Positions 1 to 8,497 of a stretch of 64,000 bases of DNA are shown in pieces; position 1 is the first letter of the stretch, and each line of letters starts with the position of its first letter. The position numbers were made by a program, and so were the translations under genes. Source of the DNA: Bacteroidota bacterium (GTDB taxonomy: Bacteria > Bacteroidota > Bacteroidia > Chitinophagales > Chitinophagaceae); the NCBI GenBank assembly GCA_016868585.1, contig VGGR01000001.1, positions 1 through 64,000 of the forward strand, in the 5' to 3' direction. The notes under the pieces are model-generated. The model had not been told where the DNA came from, made no database searches, and was given only the letters and a program-made list of their open reading frames with translations.

Positions 1-247
1 ATCTGAATAATTAGAATATTAAAATAAATACTCTAATTAGTGATTTCAGGTATAAAAAAATAGGTGGCTGGTGCGCATTTTGGTGCGCAAATTTTGCAAA
101 TAGTACTGATAATCAATATAATAAGTTTCTAGATTAGTGTGGTCCACACTAATTGCTTATTTTCAAGCTTTATTTTAGAATATTTCAGTAAATTATTCTA
201 ATTTCACTCCTCATTTTAAAATAAGAGTTATCAATTAAATTCTAAAT
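1..247. promoter_or_regulatory. AT-rich leader region with inverted repeats upstream of the polysaccharide locus
   Basis: No gene is visible here. The stretch is AT-rich and holds several dyads: an 8-bp inverted repeat TAATTAGA (8-15) with TCTAATTA (32-39); a perfect 10-bp palindrome at 133-153, described separately; and an 8-bp dyad TTAGAATA (175-182) with TATTCTAA (194-201). The 10-mer TTAGAATATT occurs twice (11-20 and 175-184). GGTGCGCA occurs twice with a 12-bp period (70-77 and 82-89). Such density suggests a control region for the HTH gene and the operon behind it, but no clear promoter pair was recognised. Confidence 0.45.
133..153. promoter_or_regulatory. Perfect 10-bp palindrome, possible operator
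   Basis: Arms ATTAGTGTGG (133-142) and CCACACTAAT (144-153) are exact reverse complements around a single T. The site lies about 95 bp upstream of the small HTH gene. A short dyad of this shape is typical of a dimeric repressor site. An autoregulatory role for the downstream HTH protein is inference. Confidence 0.4.
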
Positions 248-604
248 ATGAAGAAAAAAAGATTATCAAAAGAGAAAGCTGCAGAAATTGTCAAATTATT
301 AGGAGAGGGAAGAGATGCCAAAGAATTGGCAGATACGTATAATGTCTCCATAGCCACTATTTATAATTTCAGAACCCGGCTAAAACGTGAAGGAACCATA
401 GTAGTACCAAGAAAAAGAGGTCGTAAACCCAAAGCTGAAAAACCCCAAGCTGAACTGAAAAAAAATCCTACTGAATTTCAAAAGCTGCCTGCTACAGGCA
501 AAATGGAAACCTACAGCTTTGTTATTAATGGCGTGGCAGTAACCGTCTCTGGTAGGGCTAAAAATGTACACATTGCTCCAGATTCCATGGTGGTCAACTT
601 TTAG
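248..604 (+). CDS. Small HTH/AT-hook DNA-binding protein heading the polysaccharide locus
   Basis: A 118-residue basic protein. Residues 12-45 read as a resolvase/transposase-type helix-turn-helix (ELADTYNVSIATIYNFRTR at 26-44). Residues 55-62 (RKRGRKPK) form a classic AT-hook, expected to grip the minor groove of AT-rich DNA. A compact C-terminal segment (about 86-118, hydrophobic and polar alternating) looks like a small beta domain of unknown role. No catalytic domain is present, so this is a DNA-binding protein and not a recombinase. It lies 57 bp before the first polysaccharide gene on the same strand, behind a leader full of dyads, so a regulatory or architectural role for this locus is plausible but inferred. 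The exact family was not recognised. Confidence 0.7.
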   Translation: MKKKRLSKEKAAEIVKLLGEGRDAKELADTYNVSIATIYNFRTRLKREGTIVVPRKRGRKPKAEKPQAELKKNPTEFQKLPATGKMETYSFVINGVAVTVSGRAKNVHIAPDSMVVNF

Positions 605-629
605 AATTCCTTTTTATCCTGTAGTTTTA

Positions 630-661
630 CGCTAATACCGCTAATACAATAAATTATTGTA
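630..661. promoter_or_regulatory. 9-bp tandem repeat and 17-bp dyad abutting the wzz start codon
   Basis: CGCTAATAC is repeated head-to-tail at 630-638 and 639-647. It runs into a perfect dyad with arms TACAATAA (645-652) and TTATTGTA (654-661) around one A. The dyad ends directly before the ATG at 662. In RNA it could form a weak hairpin next to the start codon. In DNA it could be an operator. Confidence 0.4.
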
Positions 662-1732
662 ATGGACCAATCTAAGGAAATTCAAGTGAACGATGACGAG
701 ATCAGTCTGAAAGATCTAATTAAGATTATTCAGTCCTGGTTTGGTCTTTTATGGAAGAACATTATTCTAATCGTGTTTATTGGCTCATTGGGTGCATCCA
801 TTGGAGTCTACTTAGCCTATTCACACAAGCCTGTTTTTAAGGCAGAAAGCAGATTTATAGTTAAAGAGGGTGGGCCATCGGGTTTAGCCAGTTCTTTGGG
901 CAGCCTTGGGTCGCTACTGGGTGGAACTGGAGGGTCTTCACTGGACAAAACCATTGCAGTGATAGGCTCTGAAAAAGTAATGGGAAAAGTACTATTGACT
1001 GCAGTTCCAATAGGTGATACAAATGATTTAGTGATCAACCATTATATCCGCCTCGGCAACTTGAATGAAAAATGGAGTAAGGACACCGTTTTGGTAAAAG
1101 CTAGGTTTGCTATTAGTGACACCATCCCAGAGGTATTTAATTTTCCTCAACGTAAAGCATTCAAAGCGGTGCTGGCGTCTTTTATTGGTGAAAAGGGAAT
1201 CGTTGGAAAGTCTTTTGATAAAAAAAGCGGAATAGTATCCCTTGATGTTACCCATACTGATGAAGATTTTGCCATTGAGACGAACAAACTCATTTATAAT
1301 GAACTAAAGTCTTTTTTCCAGGATCAGTCCACCGAAACAGCCAACATGAACGTTGAGATTTTGACCAAAAAAGTGGATAGTATCCAAAGCGAGTTAAATA
1401 GCGTACGTAGGCAACTGGCCAGACGTACCGATCAGTCAATGGGTGTTTTTTTAAATGAGGATAAGGTAGATTTAAAGTCATTGGCGGTGAAAGAGCAAAT
1501 TCTTCTCACTATGTACGGGGAAGCACAAAAGAACCTGGAAACCTTTTTATTCATGGGCCAGTCTGCTTCCAGCTCAACGGCGCTAAACCTATTGGATATT
1601 CCGTACTCTCCGTTAACACCCATAAAAAGAAGTAAATTATTATTTACCCTCGCCGGTTTTCTTTTATCCTCCTTCTTCGCCTTTGCTTTCATCCTCATTC
1701 GCCGCTGGTATAAAAACCTCATGGCTTCTTAA
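662..1732 (+). CDS. Wzz/GumC-type chain-length determinant protein (polysaccharide co-polymerase)
   Basis: 356 residues with the Wzz layout: a short cytoplasmic N-terminus, TM1 at about 32-53, a large periplasmic domain with coiled-coil character (about 215-260), a proline-containing segment (SPLTPIKRSK) and TM2 at about 326-348. A Gly/Ser-rich stretch (about 70-95, PSGLASSLGSLGSLLGG) follows TM1, as in many Bacteroidota homologues. No Walker motifs or tyrosine-rich tail are present, so the autokinase half of a Wzc is missing. In this family the protein sets polymer length together with Wzy and Wza. It is followed 5 bp later by a glycosyltransferase gene. Confidence 0.85.
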   Translation: MDQSKEIQVNDDEISLKDLIKIIQSWFGLLWKNIILIVFIGSLGASIGVYLAYSHKPVFKAESRFIVKEGGPSGLASSLGSLGSLLGGTGGSSLDKTIAVIGSEKVMGKVLLTAVPIGDTNDLVINHYIRLGNLNEKWSKDTVLVKARFAISDTIPEVFNFPQRKAFKAVLASFIGEKGIVGKSFDKKSGIVSLDVTHTDEDFAIETNKLIYNELKSFFQDQSTETANMNVEILTKKVDSIQSELNSVRRQLARRTDQSMGVFLNEDKVDLKSLAVKEQILLTMYGEAQKNLETFLFMGQSASSSTALNLLDIPYSPLTPIKRSKLLFTLAGFLLSSFFAFAFILIRRWYKNLMAS

Positions 1733-1737
1733 TTGAT

Positions 1738-2508
1738 GTGCTACGTTTTAACCACATCCCCATTTATCAGCGTGATCTGTCTTCGGCAGTACAGGACTTC
1801 GTTGCCAGTCTAAATTTACAATCCAAGGAAGGAGATTCAGTTCGCTGTATCAGTGCCACTGGCGCCCATGGCCTGGTAGAAGCCCAAAAGGACTCTTCTT
1901 TCAAAAGTATTTTGGCCTCCTTTTATTGGAACCTCCCTGATGGTATGCCCTTGGTGTGGTGGGGCAGATTAAAAGGTTGTGCAACAATAGACCGCTGCTA
2001 CGGTCCTGATTTTTTTTCGGCAATAATGCAGGCTACTTCTCAAATGGAAGTGGCTCATTTTTTTTGTGGAGGTAAGCCCGGCGTGGCCAAGGAGCTCAAG
2101 CAAGCTGCTGAGTTAAAATGGGGCAATAAAAACGTAAAGGGTACTTATAGTCCTCCCTTTAGTCCCATGCAAGAGGAGGATTGGAGCAAATTGGTGTCAA
2201 AAATTCAAGAGTCGAATTCGCAAATTATCTGGATTGGACTAAGCACGCCCAATCAAGAGAAATTCGCTTATGAACTTTCTAAACGCGTAAGAGTTCGATA
2301 TATCATTACGGTCGGGGCGGCTTTTGATTTTCACACGGGCAGGTTAGCCCAGGCTCCAGCTTGGATGCAACGTTCAGGATTGGAATGGTTCTATCGTTTG
2401 TGCAAAGAGCCAAGCCGGCTCTGGAAACGCTATTTAGAAATAGTGCCTAAATTCGTGATACTGGCAGGAGCAGATTTAATGAAGCATTACCTGCGAAAAA
2501 GAACATGA
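1738..2508 (+). CDS. WecG/TagA/CpsF family glycosyltransferase (GT26)
   Basis: 256 residues, the normal size for GT26. Family hallmarks are clear: DGMPLVWWGRL, YGPDFF, GLSTPNQEKFAYEL and, near the C-terminus, VGAAFDFHTGRLAQAP followed by WMQRSGLEWFYRL. These enzymes transfer a sugar (such as ManNAcA or GlcNAc-type donors) onto a lipid-linked intermediate at the cytoplasmic membrane face. The start is a GTG at 1738, five bases after the wzz stop. No nearby in-frame ATG fits the length. Its stop lies one base before the next ATG, so translation of the next gene is probably coupled. The donor sugar cannot be told from sequence. Confidence 0.9.
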   Translation: MLRFNHIPIYQRDLSSAVQDFVASLNLQSKEGDSVRCISATGAHGLVEAQKDSSFKSILASFYWNLPDGMPLVWWGRLKGCATIDRCYGPDFFSAIMQATSQMEVAHFFCGGKPGVAKELKQAAELKWGNKNVKGTYSPPFSPMQEEDWSKLVSKIQESNSQIIWIGLSTPNQEKFAYELSKRVRVRYIITVGAAFDFHTGRLAQAPAWMQRSGLEWFYRLCKEPSRLWKRYLEIVPKFVILAGADLMKHYLRKRT

Positions 2509-2509
2509 T

Positions 2510-3484
2510 ATGCGAAAAGTACTGGTTTGTGGAGCCGGAGGGTTCATTGGCGGACATCTGGTTAAAAAGCTAAAAAAAGAAGGGGCCTGGGTCCGAGGGG
2601 TTGATATCAAAGAGCATGAATTTGCCACCTCTCGGGCGGATGAGTTCATCCTCGGAGATCTTACCCGTCAAAATGTGGTAGAAAAAGTACTAGATCAACC
2701 CTTTGACGAGGTTTATCAATTAGCGGCAGACATGGGAGGAGCAGGGTATATTTTTACTGGTGAAAATGACGCCAACCTGATGCACAACTCTGCCTCTATT
2801 AACTTAAATATTATTCAGCAGGCATATCTAAAAGGCGTCAGGAAGATCTTTTATTCCTCATCCGCCTGTATTTATCCTGCCTATAATCAACAAGACCCTA
2901 GCAACCCCAACTGTGCGGAAGGTTCGGTATATCCTGCTGAACCGGATAGTGATTATGGCTGGGAAAAGCTTTTTAGTGAAAGACTTTTTCAGGCCTTCGC
3001 TCGCAATCATGGGTTGCAGGTACGTATAGCCCGCTTTCACAATGTATTTGGCCCCGAAGGAACCTGGGCGGGTGGCAGAGAAAAGGCACCTGCGGCGATC
3101 TGCCGTAAGGTAGCGGAAGCAGAAGAAGGGGGGCAAATTGAAGTATGGGGCGACGGTCTGCAAACCCGTTCCTTCTTATACATCGACGAATGCCTTGAGG
3201 CGGTGGAGCGCTTTATGAATAGCAATTTTGAAGGGCCGGTAAATATCGGGTCTGAAGAAATGATCTCCTTGAATGAACTCGCTAAAATGGTAATAGCTAT
3301 TTCCGGGAAAAAGCTGTCTATTTATAATAAGCCCGTTAGCTACGAAGGGGTACGAGCCCGATGCTCTGACAACCGCCTGATCCGGGAAAAACTGGGTTGG
3401 GCACCTGCTAAGCCACTCAGTGAAGGATTGGAGAAAACCTATCGCTGGATAGCGGCTGAAGTGGCTAAAACAGTTTCGGTATAA
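2510..3484 (+). CDS. NAD-dependent epimerase, GDP-mannose 3,5-epimerase-like (SDR family)
   Basis: 324 residues with an extended-SDR fold. The nucleotide-binding GAGGFIGG is at 8-15 and the catalytic YGWEK (Tyr149, Lys153) is in place. The MGGAGYIFTG segment (about 75-84) and SSSACIYP with Cys120 match GDP-mannose 3,5-epimerase, where that cysteine is one of the acid/base residues. Plant and bacterial GME makes GDP-L-galactose or GDP-L-gulose from GDP-mannose. Here it would supply a sugar for the exopolysaccharide. It could instead be another NDP-sugar epimerase of the same clade, so the exact substrate is inference. Confidence 0.8.
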   Translation: MRKVLVCGAGGFIGGHLVKKLKKEGAWVRGVDIKEHEFATSRADEFILGDLTRQNVVEKVLDQPFDEVYQLAADMGGAGYIFTGENDANLMHNSASINLNIIQQAYLKGVRKIFYSSSACIYPAYNQQDPSNPNCAEGSVYPAEPDSDYGWEKLFSERLFQAFARNHGLQVRIARFHNVFGPEGTWAGGREKAPAAICRKVAEAEEGGQIEVWGDGLQTRSFLYIDECLEAVERFMNSNFEGPVNIGSEEMISLNELAKMVIAISGKKLSIYNKPVSYEGVRARCSDNRLIREKLGWAPAKPLSEGLEKTYRWIAAEVAKTVSV

Positions 3485-3493
3485 AATAATTAC

Positions 3494-5056
3494 ATGTTCA
3501 GACTTTCCAATTGCCTGTACATTTTAACGCTTGCATTTACCATGCAAGCAGCGGCACAGCCCACCTATGAAAGGCATAGGGCTGAAGTCAATCAATATCT
3601 CTCTCGCATGGCACAAAAAGGATTGATTGTTTGGGATGATAATATCCAGCCCTTACGAATGGACCTGATTACGGTAGCCTTGGACTCGTTACAAGCGCGG
3701 GCCTCAAAGTTGAGTTCAATTGAAAAAAAAGAACTGAGCTTTTATCAAAATTTTTATCAATCAGCTTCCGGTAAATATCAATTAGGCTATAAAACTGAAG
3801 ATTTTTCTTTAAAACTTTTTCCAATTATTTCCGGCCAACTGCATAGCTCCGATTCTTTTTCCTATTTTAAAAAAAGCATTGGCGTCAATCTATACGGGTC
3901 TATATCCAAAAGATGGGGGTATCAGCTATCCTTTCAGGATATTACAGAAAATGGCTCTTTATTAGACACTTCCAAGCAAAGTATTGAAGCCGCACTAGAA
4001 ACGGGCTATGTAAAAAATAGTCTGTTCAACAATAAGTCTATCAACTATACTGAAATTAGGGCACACCTGTCCTATGCTTTTACAAAGGGCATGGTTTCAG
4101 TGGGGCAGGATTATCTAACCTGGGGCTATGGTCAGGGTGGAAAGCTGGTGCTTTCTGATAAGGCCCCTACCTATCCATTTCTGCGCTTGGACCTGCAATT
4201 ACTCCCCTGGCTCAGATTTAACTATGCCCATGCCTGGTTAAAGTCAGATATCCCGGATTCCTCCAGATCATACACCATTCCCAATCCTATTTCCGGAGGA
4301 ATAAGAGAAGTAATGGTACAAAAATTCCTGGCCCTGCATTCCCTGGATATCCGGCTGATGAAGGGATTGAACCTGATGCTGGGAGAGTCTATGCTTTATA
4401 CCGATAAGTTAAACCTGGGCTACTTTATTCCGGTTATGTTCTTTAAGGCCTTTGATAATTACAGTGGCAATAACAGCATCACCCGTGGCTCCAATGGACA
4501 GTTCTTTGCACAGTTGAGCTCACGAGATCAACTTTCTAATACGCATCTGTACGGCACCCTTTTCATTGATGAAATAAAAATTTCCAAGGTCTTTAATTCA
4601 ACAGAAAGACGCAATCACTTAGGATATACAATTGGCGCCAATATCACTGACCTTGGCTTAGCTTATTTAACCCTGGGCGCAGAGTATACCCGCATTCGCC
4701 CCTTTGTGTACAGAAATTTTTTACCTGCACAAAACTACACTTCAGCAGGTTTTGCCTTAGGAGATTGGATGGGTGCTAACGCAGACCGGTTTTTACTTTT
4801 TGCAAATTATACTCCTCTTCCTCGGTTAAAACTGCAGTTGAAATATCAATTCCTTCGCAAAGGCGATGAGGGGACCTTGGAGCAACAGTACCTTCAGCAG
4901 CCCCAGCCAAAATTTTTATTTGGCCAGCGCAGGCAGTGGAGTGATTTTTTATTCAAAGCCACTTACGAAGCAATTCCCCGCCTTAATACGCAACTTTTCT
5001 TGCGCTCATTGAATGGTGCTCTCCATTTCAATGCAGGGCTTAGCTACGGACTGTAA
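3494..5056 (+). CDS. Wzi-like capsule assembly outer-membrane barrel protein
   Basis: 520 residues. A signal peptide occupies about residues 1-21 (ends QAAAQ). The rest is dominated by alternating aromatic/hydrophobic strands typical of an outer-membrane beta-barrel. The segment with WGYGQGGKLVLSDKAPTYPF resembles the Wzi core signature (usually WWGPG followed by a leucine/serine-rich strand), but it is more diverged than the two paralogues at 15.2-18.6 kb. Wzi proteins hold nascent capsule on the cell surface. It sits inside the polysaccharide operon, 9 bp after the epimerase. The fold call is firm; Wzi membership is moderate. Confidence 0.65.
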   Translation: MFRLSNCLYILTLAFTMQAAAQPTYERHRAEVNQYLSRMAQKGLIVWDDNIQPLRMDLITVALDSLQARASKLSSIEKKELSFYQNFYQSASGKYQLGYKTEDFSLKLFPIISGQLHSSDSFSYFKKSIGVNLYGSISKRWGYQLSFQDITENGSLLDTSKQSIEAALETGYVKNSLFNNKSINYTEIRAHLSYAFTKGMVSVGQDYLTWGYGQGGKLVLSDKAPTYPFLRLDLQLLPWLRFNYAHAWLKSDIPDSSRSYTIPNPISGGIREVMVQKFLALHSLDIRLMKGLNLMLGESMLYTDKLNLGYFIPVMFFKAFDNYSGNNSITRGSNGQFFAQLSSRDQLSNTHLYGTLFIDEIKISKVFNSTERRNHLGYTIGANITDLGLAYLTLGAEYTRIRPFVYRNFLPAQNYTSAGFALGDWMGANADRFLLFANYTPLPRLKLQLKYQFLRKGDEGTLEQQYLQQPQPKFLFGQRRQWSDFLFKATYEAIPRLNTQLFLRSLNGALHFNAGLSYGL

Positions 5057-5084
5057 TTTTTAGCGTAGCTTAGTCCCAAATTGC

Positions 5085-6467
5085 ATGCGTATGCTCCGGG
5101 GCCCCCGCCTCAATTACTTTTTCCGTCTTTTTTTGGATCTCCTTCTCATGGGAGGCTGCGCCTGGTTGGCCGCCCAAGTTGTGGGGCATTCGCTTTCCCA
5201 AAGCTTACTCCTCCTTAGCTTTATTATTTGGTACCTGACGGCAAGGGCCGTGCATTTTTACACCAGCATCACGCTATTTACCTTTTCGCAGGAGATGACC
5301 ATTTTCTTGCAGGTGCTGTTTACGCATATGCTGCTGCTTTTTTTTGGAGTGGCTCTATTCACCGATCAGGTAGTTATGCTTCGTCCCTTTTTATTGTATT
5401 ACCAGCTGTTTATGCTGGTAGGGATTCCTGTTTCCAAATATGCCTATCGCGTAATTGCGGCCTATGTCCGTAATCAGTATAAGTATATTCGAAAAATTCT
5501 GGTAGTAGGCTCTGCCGAACTTTCTGCTTCCTTGTATCGTTCGGGCATGCTGATCAACAACCTTAGATACACATTGGTTGGAATTATTGGAGAACGGCCT
5601 GGCAATGGACTTGCTGCTAATTACCTGGGTGGTATTACTGAGTTAGAAACAACCCTTAGTAACAATGAGGTGGATGAGGTTTTTTTGGCACTCCCCAGCT
5701 TTCAATCCGAACAGATCAATTTTGTAATTGATTGTTGCGAAAAAATGCGTGTGCAGGTGAATGTAATTAACGATTTTAGTCGTATCGGCAGTGGCACCTT
5801 GGGTACCACTACCTATGCAGGATTCCCTGTGGTTGGATTGCGTTATTTTCCTCTGGACGATGCGGAGAATCGTTTTTTCAAGCGAAGTTTTGATTTGCTG
5901 TTTTCATTCTTGTTTTTGGTGCTCATCTATAGTTGGTTGGCTCCGATCATGGCTTTATTAATAAAATTAAATTCCAGAGGGCCTGTATTTTTTAAGCAGG
6001 ATCGCTGGGGACTGAACAATAAAAAGATCGTTTGCTATAAGTTTCGAACCATGCAATATGAGGTTGCAGGGGGAAAAAGTGAATTTAGGCAAGCTGTTAA
6101 AAATGATCAACGGGTAACTTCTCTGGGGCGTTTCCTGCGTAAAACCAGCTTGGACGAACTACCGCAGTTTATTAATGTATTAAAAGGGGATATGAGTGTG
6201 GTTGGCCCCCGTCCGCACCCCATTCCCCTCTCTCAGGAGTCCAAAGACATTGTTCAGAACTATATGATGCGGCATTTAGTAAAGCCGGGCATCACGGGTT
6301 GGGCACAGGTAAATGGCAGCCGTGGCCAGGTGCTGTCTTCGGCAGAAATGCGAAGCCGAGTAGCTTTTGATCTTTGGTATATCGAGAATTGGAGTTTTTG
6401 GTTGGATTGCCAAATTATTTTACAAACAATGGTCAATTTGTTAAAGGGGGACGAAAGGGCTTATTAA
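5085..6467 (+). CDS. Undecaprenyl-phosphate sugar phosphotransferase (initiating enzyme, WcaJ/WbaP type)
   Basis: 460 residues. The N-terminal half carries several TM segments (within about 10-130) and a CoA-binding/Rossmann-like domain ([16 protein letters not shown]). The C-terminal bacterial sugar-transferase domain has all the usual blocks: [13 protein letters not shown] (membrane re-entrant helix), [33 protein letters not shown] followed by PRPHP, and [15 protein letters not shown]. It moves a sugar-1-phosphate onto undecaprenyl phosphate and so starts repeat-unit assembly at the inner membrane. Glucose is the usual donor in this subfamily, but the donor here is not proven. Confidence 0.93.
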   Translation: MRMLRGPRLNYFFRLFLDLLLMGGCAWLAAQVVGHSLSQSLLLLSFIIWYLTARAVHFYTSITLFTFSQEMTIFLQVLFTHMLLLFFGVALFTDQVVMLRPFLLYYQLFMLVGIPVSKYAYRVIAAYVRNQYKYIRKILVVGSAELSASLYRSGMLINNLRYTLVGIIGERPGNGLAANYLGGITELETTLSNNEVDEVFLALPSFQSEQINFVIDCCEKMRVQVNVINDFSRIGSGTLGTTTYAGFPVVGLRYFPLDDAENRFFKRSFDLLFSFLFLVLIYSWLAPIMALLIKLNSRGPVFFKQDRWGLNNKKIVCYKFRTMQYEVAGGKSEFRQAVKNDQRVTSLGRFLRKTSLDELPQFINVLKGDMSVVGPRPHPIPLSQESKDIVQNYMMRHLVKPGITGWAQVNGSRGQVLSSAEMRSRVAFDLWYIENWSFWLDCQIILQTMVNLLKGDERAY

Positions 6468-6489
6468 GCCATAAGGCCTACAGCTTATC

Positions 6490-6553
6490 AGATTAGGGTA
6501 TGCTTGCAGAAATGATTAAATTCATTTTTTTAAACCACTAAATTCCCTAATCT
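6490..6553. repeat. 9-bp inverted repeat (46-bp spacer) between sugar transferase and dehydratase genes
   Basis: AGATTAGGG (6490-6498) and CCCTAATCT (6545-6553) are exact reverse complements. Between them lies a small AT-rich hairpin (AAATGA at 6510-6515 with TCATTT at 6522-6527) followed by a T-run, which could act as a weak terminator or attenuator. It fills the 104-bp gap before the dehydratase, the largest gap in this block. Function is inferred. Confidence 0.35.
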
Positions 6554-6571
6554 TTGAACCACCAAGTCCAT

Positions 6572-8488
6572 ATGCTGAAAAAGCTCAATATCGTTCCAAG
6601 GTGGATCATTTGTTTGATCGATACTTTTATTTGCAATCTTTCCTTGGTCTTAGCCTGCCTGATTAGTGCCAACTTAAATCCGAAATTAATTGATTTTCAA
6701 GGCTTAGGGACCAATTTGGTAGTGTTAACTGCAATTACCACCCTGACTTCTTTCAATTTCAAAACTTATGCCGGCATTGTTCGTTATACAGGAGAGCAGG
6801 ATGCAATTCGTATTAGTTTAGCCCTGCTGGTCAGTTATATAATCATGGGATTGCTGAGTGGGAGTGGGGTATCTACGCTTAACGGACAACCTTTCATTAC
6901 CCTACCGCTGGTTACGCTATTAATCAGTGCATTGCTTAGCTTTTTGGGGTTGATCTCATACCGATTAATAGTTAAGTACTTTTTCAGTTATTTACGTAAT
7001 TCCAAAATGAATCCCCGTTATGTGATTATCTATGGAGCGGGAGAGACGGGCTTTGCTACCAAGAGTGTGTTGGAGCGCGATCCCAACGCAAAAGTGAAAG
7101 TGATTGCCTACCTTGATGATAATCCACGCAAATCGGAGAAGGTGGTGGATGGGGTTAAAATTTATCCCTTTGAGGAACTGGATAATTTATTAAAGTACTA
7201 TGAAGTGCATGAGATCATCATCTCCAGCTTCTCAATCCCAGCGCGCAAACGGACACAATTAGTAGAAATATGTTTGGAAAAAAATATCACGGTTTTAAAT
7301 GTACCACCGCTCGATAAATGGATCAATGGCCAGTTTACTAAAAAGCAATTGCAATCCATCAAAATTGAACAGCTTCTCGAGCGTGATCCCATTCAATTAA
7401 ATCACCAGGGACTGGATTTACAAATAAAGGGTCGGCGCGTGTTGGTAACGGGTGGGGCGGGTTCGATTGGAAGCGAGATTGTTCGTCAATTATTAAAATA
7501 TCATCCGGCTACCATTATAGTTGTTGACCAGGCCGAAACGCCTTTGCATGATTTGGAGTTAGAGCTTACGAGTATTAAAAACGGCACCAGGCTTGTGTTT
7601 TTTCTGGGTGATGTTCGAAACAAAAGCCGGATGGAGGAACTGTTTTCTAATTTTCATCCGCAGATTCTTTACCATGCGGCTGCTTATAAGCACGTGCCCG
7701 TAATGGAACTCTCTCCCTCGGAAGCTATCCTTACCAACGTTGGCGGTACCAAATTGATCGCAGAACTCGCCATTAAATACCAGGTGCATCGCTTTGTGAT
7801 GGTGTCTACTGATAAAGCAGTGAACCCTACTAATGTGATGGGAGCCTCTAAACGTTTGGCCGAGATATACATACAAAAGCTTGCTGCAGTTTCCTCCCAA
7901 ACTAAATTTATCATTACACGCTTCGGTAATGTATTAGGATCAAGCGGATCGGTTATACTTCGTTTCAAAGATCAGATTGCAAATGGTGGTCCGGTTACTG
8001 TAACACATCCTAATATCATTCGGTATTTTATGACCATTCCCGAGGCAACACAATTGGTATTGGAAGCGGGATCGATGGGTAATGGAGGTGAGATATTTTT
8101 GTTTGATATGGGTAAGCCGGTTCCTATTGTGGATTTAGCGCGTAAAATGATTCGTTTATCAGGATTAGTGCCCGGAGTGGACATTGACATCAAATACATA
8201 GGACTACGTCCCGGCGAGAAATTGTACGAGGAGTTGTTGAACGATGCGGAAAATACATTACCCACGCACCACGAAAAAATATTGGTTGCAAAAGTGCGTG
8301 AAGCGACTATCAATAATTTCGAACAAGAATTTTTAGCACTATTTCAGCTGGCTTCGGGTGCCGAGAATAGTATGAACCTGGTTGCTAAGATGAAGGAGCT
8401 GGTTCCGGAGTTTGTCAGCAATAACTCCGTGTTTGAACAGTTGGATGGCGATAATGCAACTGTTGTCTCTATTAAAAAGGTTGGATGA
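6572..8488 (+). CDS. Membrane-bound UDP-N-acetylglucosamine 4,6-dehydratase (WbpM/PglF/CapD family)
   Basis: 638 residues counted from the ATG at 6572; an upstream in-frame TTG at 6554 is less likely. Four N-terminal TM helices are followed by a Rossmann domain (GAGETG at 155-160) and the SDR dehydratase domain (TGGAGSIGSE at 293-302). The active-site segment STDKAVNPTNVMGASKR has Met423 where classical SDRs have Tyr, with Lys427 kept. This Met-for-Tyr change is known in WbpM and PglF. The product, a 4-keto-6-deoxy UDP-sugar, feeds deoxyamino sugars such as QuiNAc, FucNAc or bacillosamine. The gene closes the first block of the locus. Confidence 0.92.
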   Translation: MLKKLNIVPRWIICLIDTFICNLSLVLACLISANLNPKLIDFQGLGTNLVVLTAITTLTSFNFKTYAGIVRYTGEQDAIRISLALLVSYIIMGLLSGSGVSTLNGQPFITLPLVTLLISALLSFLGLISYRLIVKYFFSYLRNSKMNPRYVIIYGAGETGFATKSVLERDPNAKVKVIAYLDDNPRKSEKVVDGVKIYPFEELDNLLKYYEVHEIIISSFSIPARKRTQLVEICLEKNITVLNVPPLDKWINGQFTKKQLQSIKIEQLLERDPIQLNHQGLDLQIKGRRVLVTGGAGSIGSEIVRQLLKYHPATIIVVDQAETPLHDLELELTSIKNGTRLVFFLGDVRNKSRMEELFSNFHPQILYHAAAYKHVPVMELSPSEAILTNVGGTKLIAELAIKYQVHRFVMVSTDKAVNPTNVMGASKRLAEIYIQKLAAVSSQTKFIITRFGNVLGSSGSVILRFKDQIANGGPVTVTHPNIIRYFMTIPEATQLVLEAGSMGNGGEIFLFDMGKPVPIVDLARKMIRLSGLVPGVDIDIKYIGLRPGEKLYEELLNDAENTLPTHHEKILVAKVREATINNFEQEFLALFQLASGAENSMNLVAKMKELVPEFVSNNSVFEQLDGDNATVVSIKKVG

Positions 8489-8497
8489 TTTTTTACA

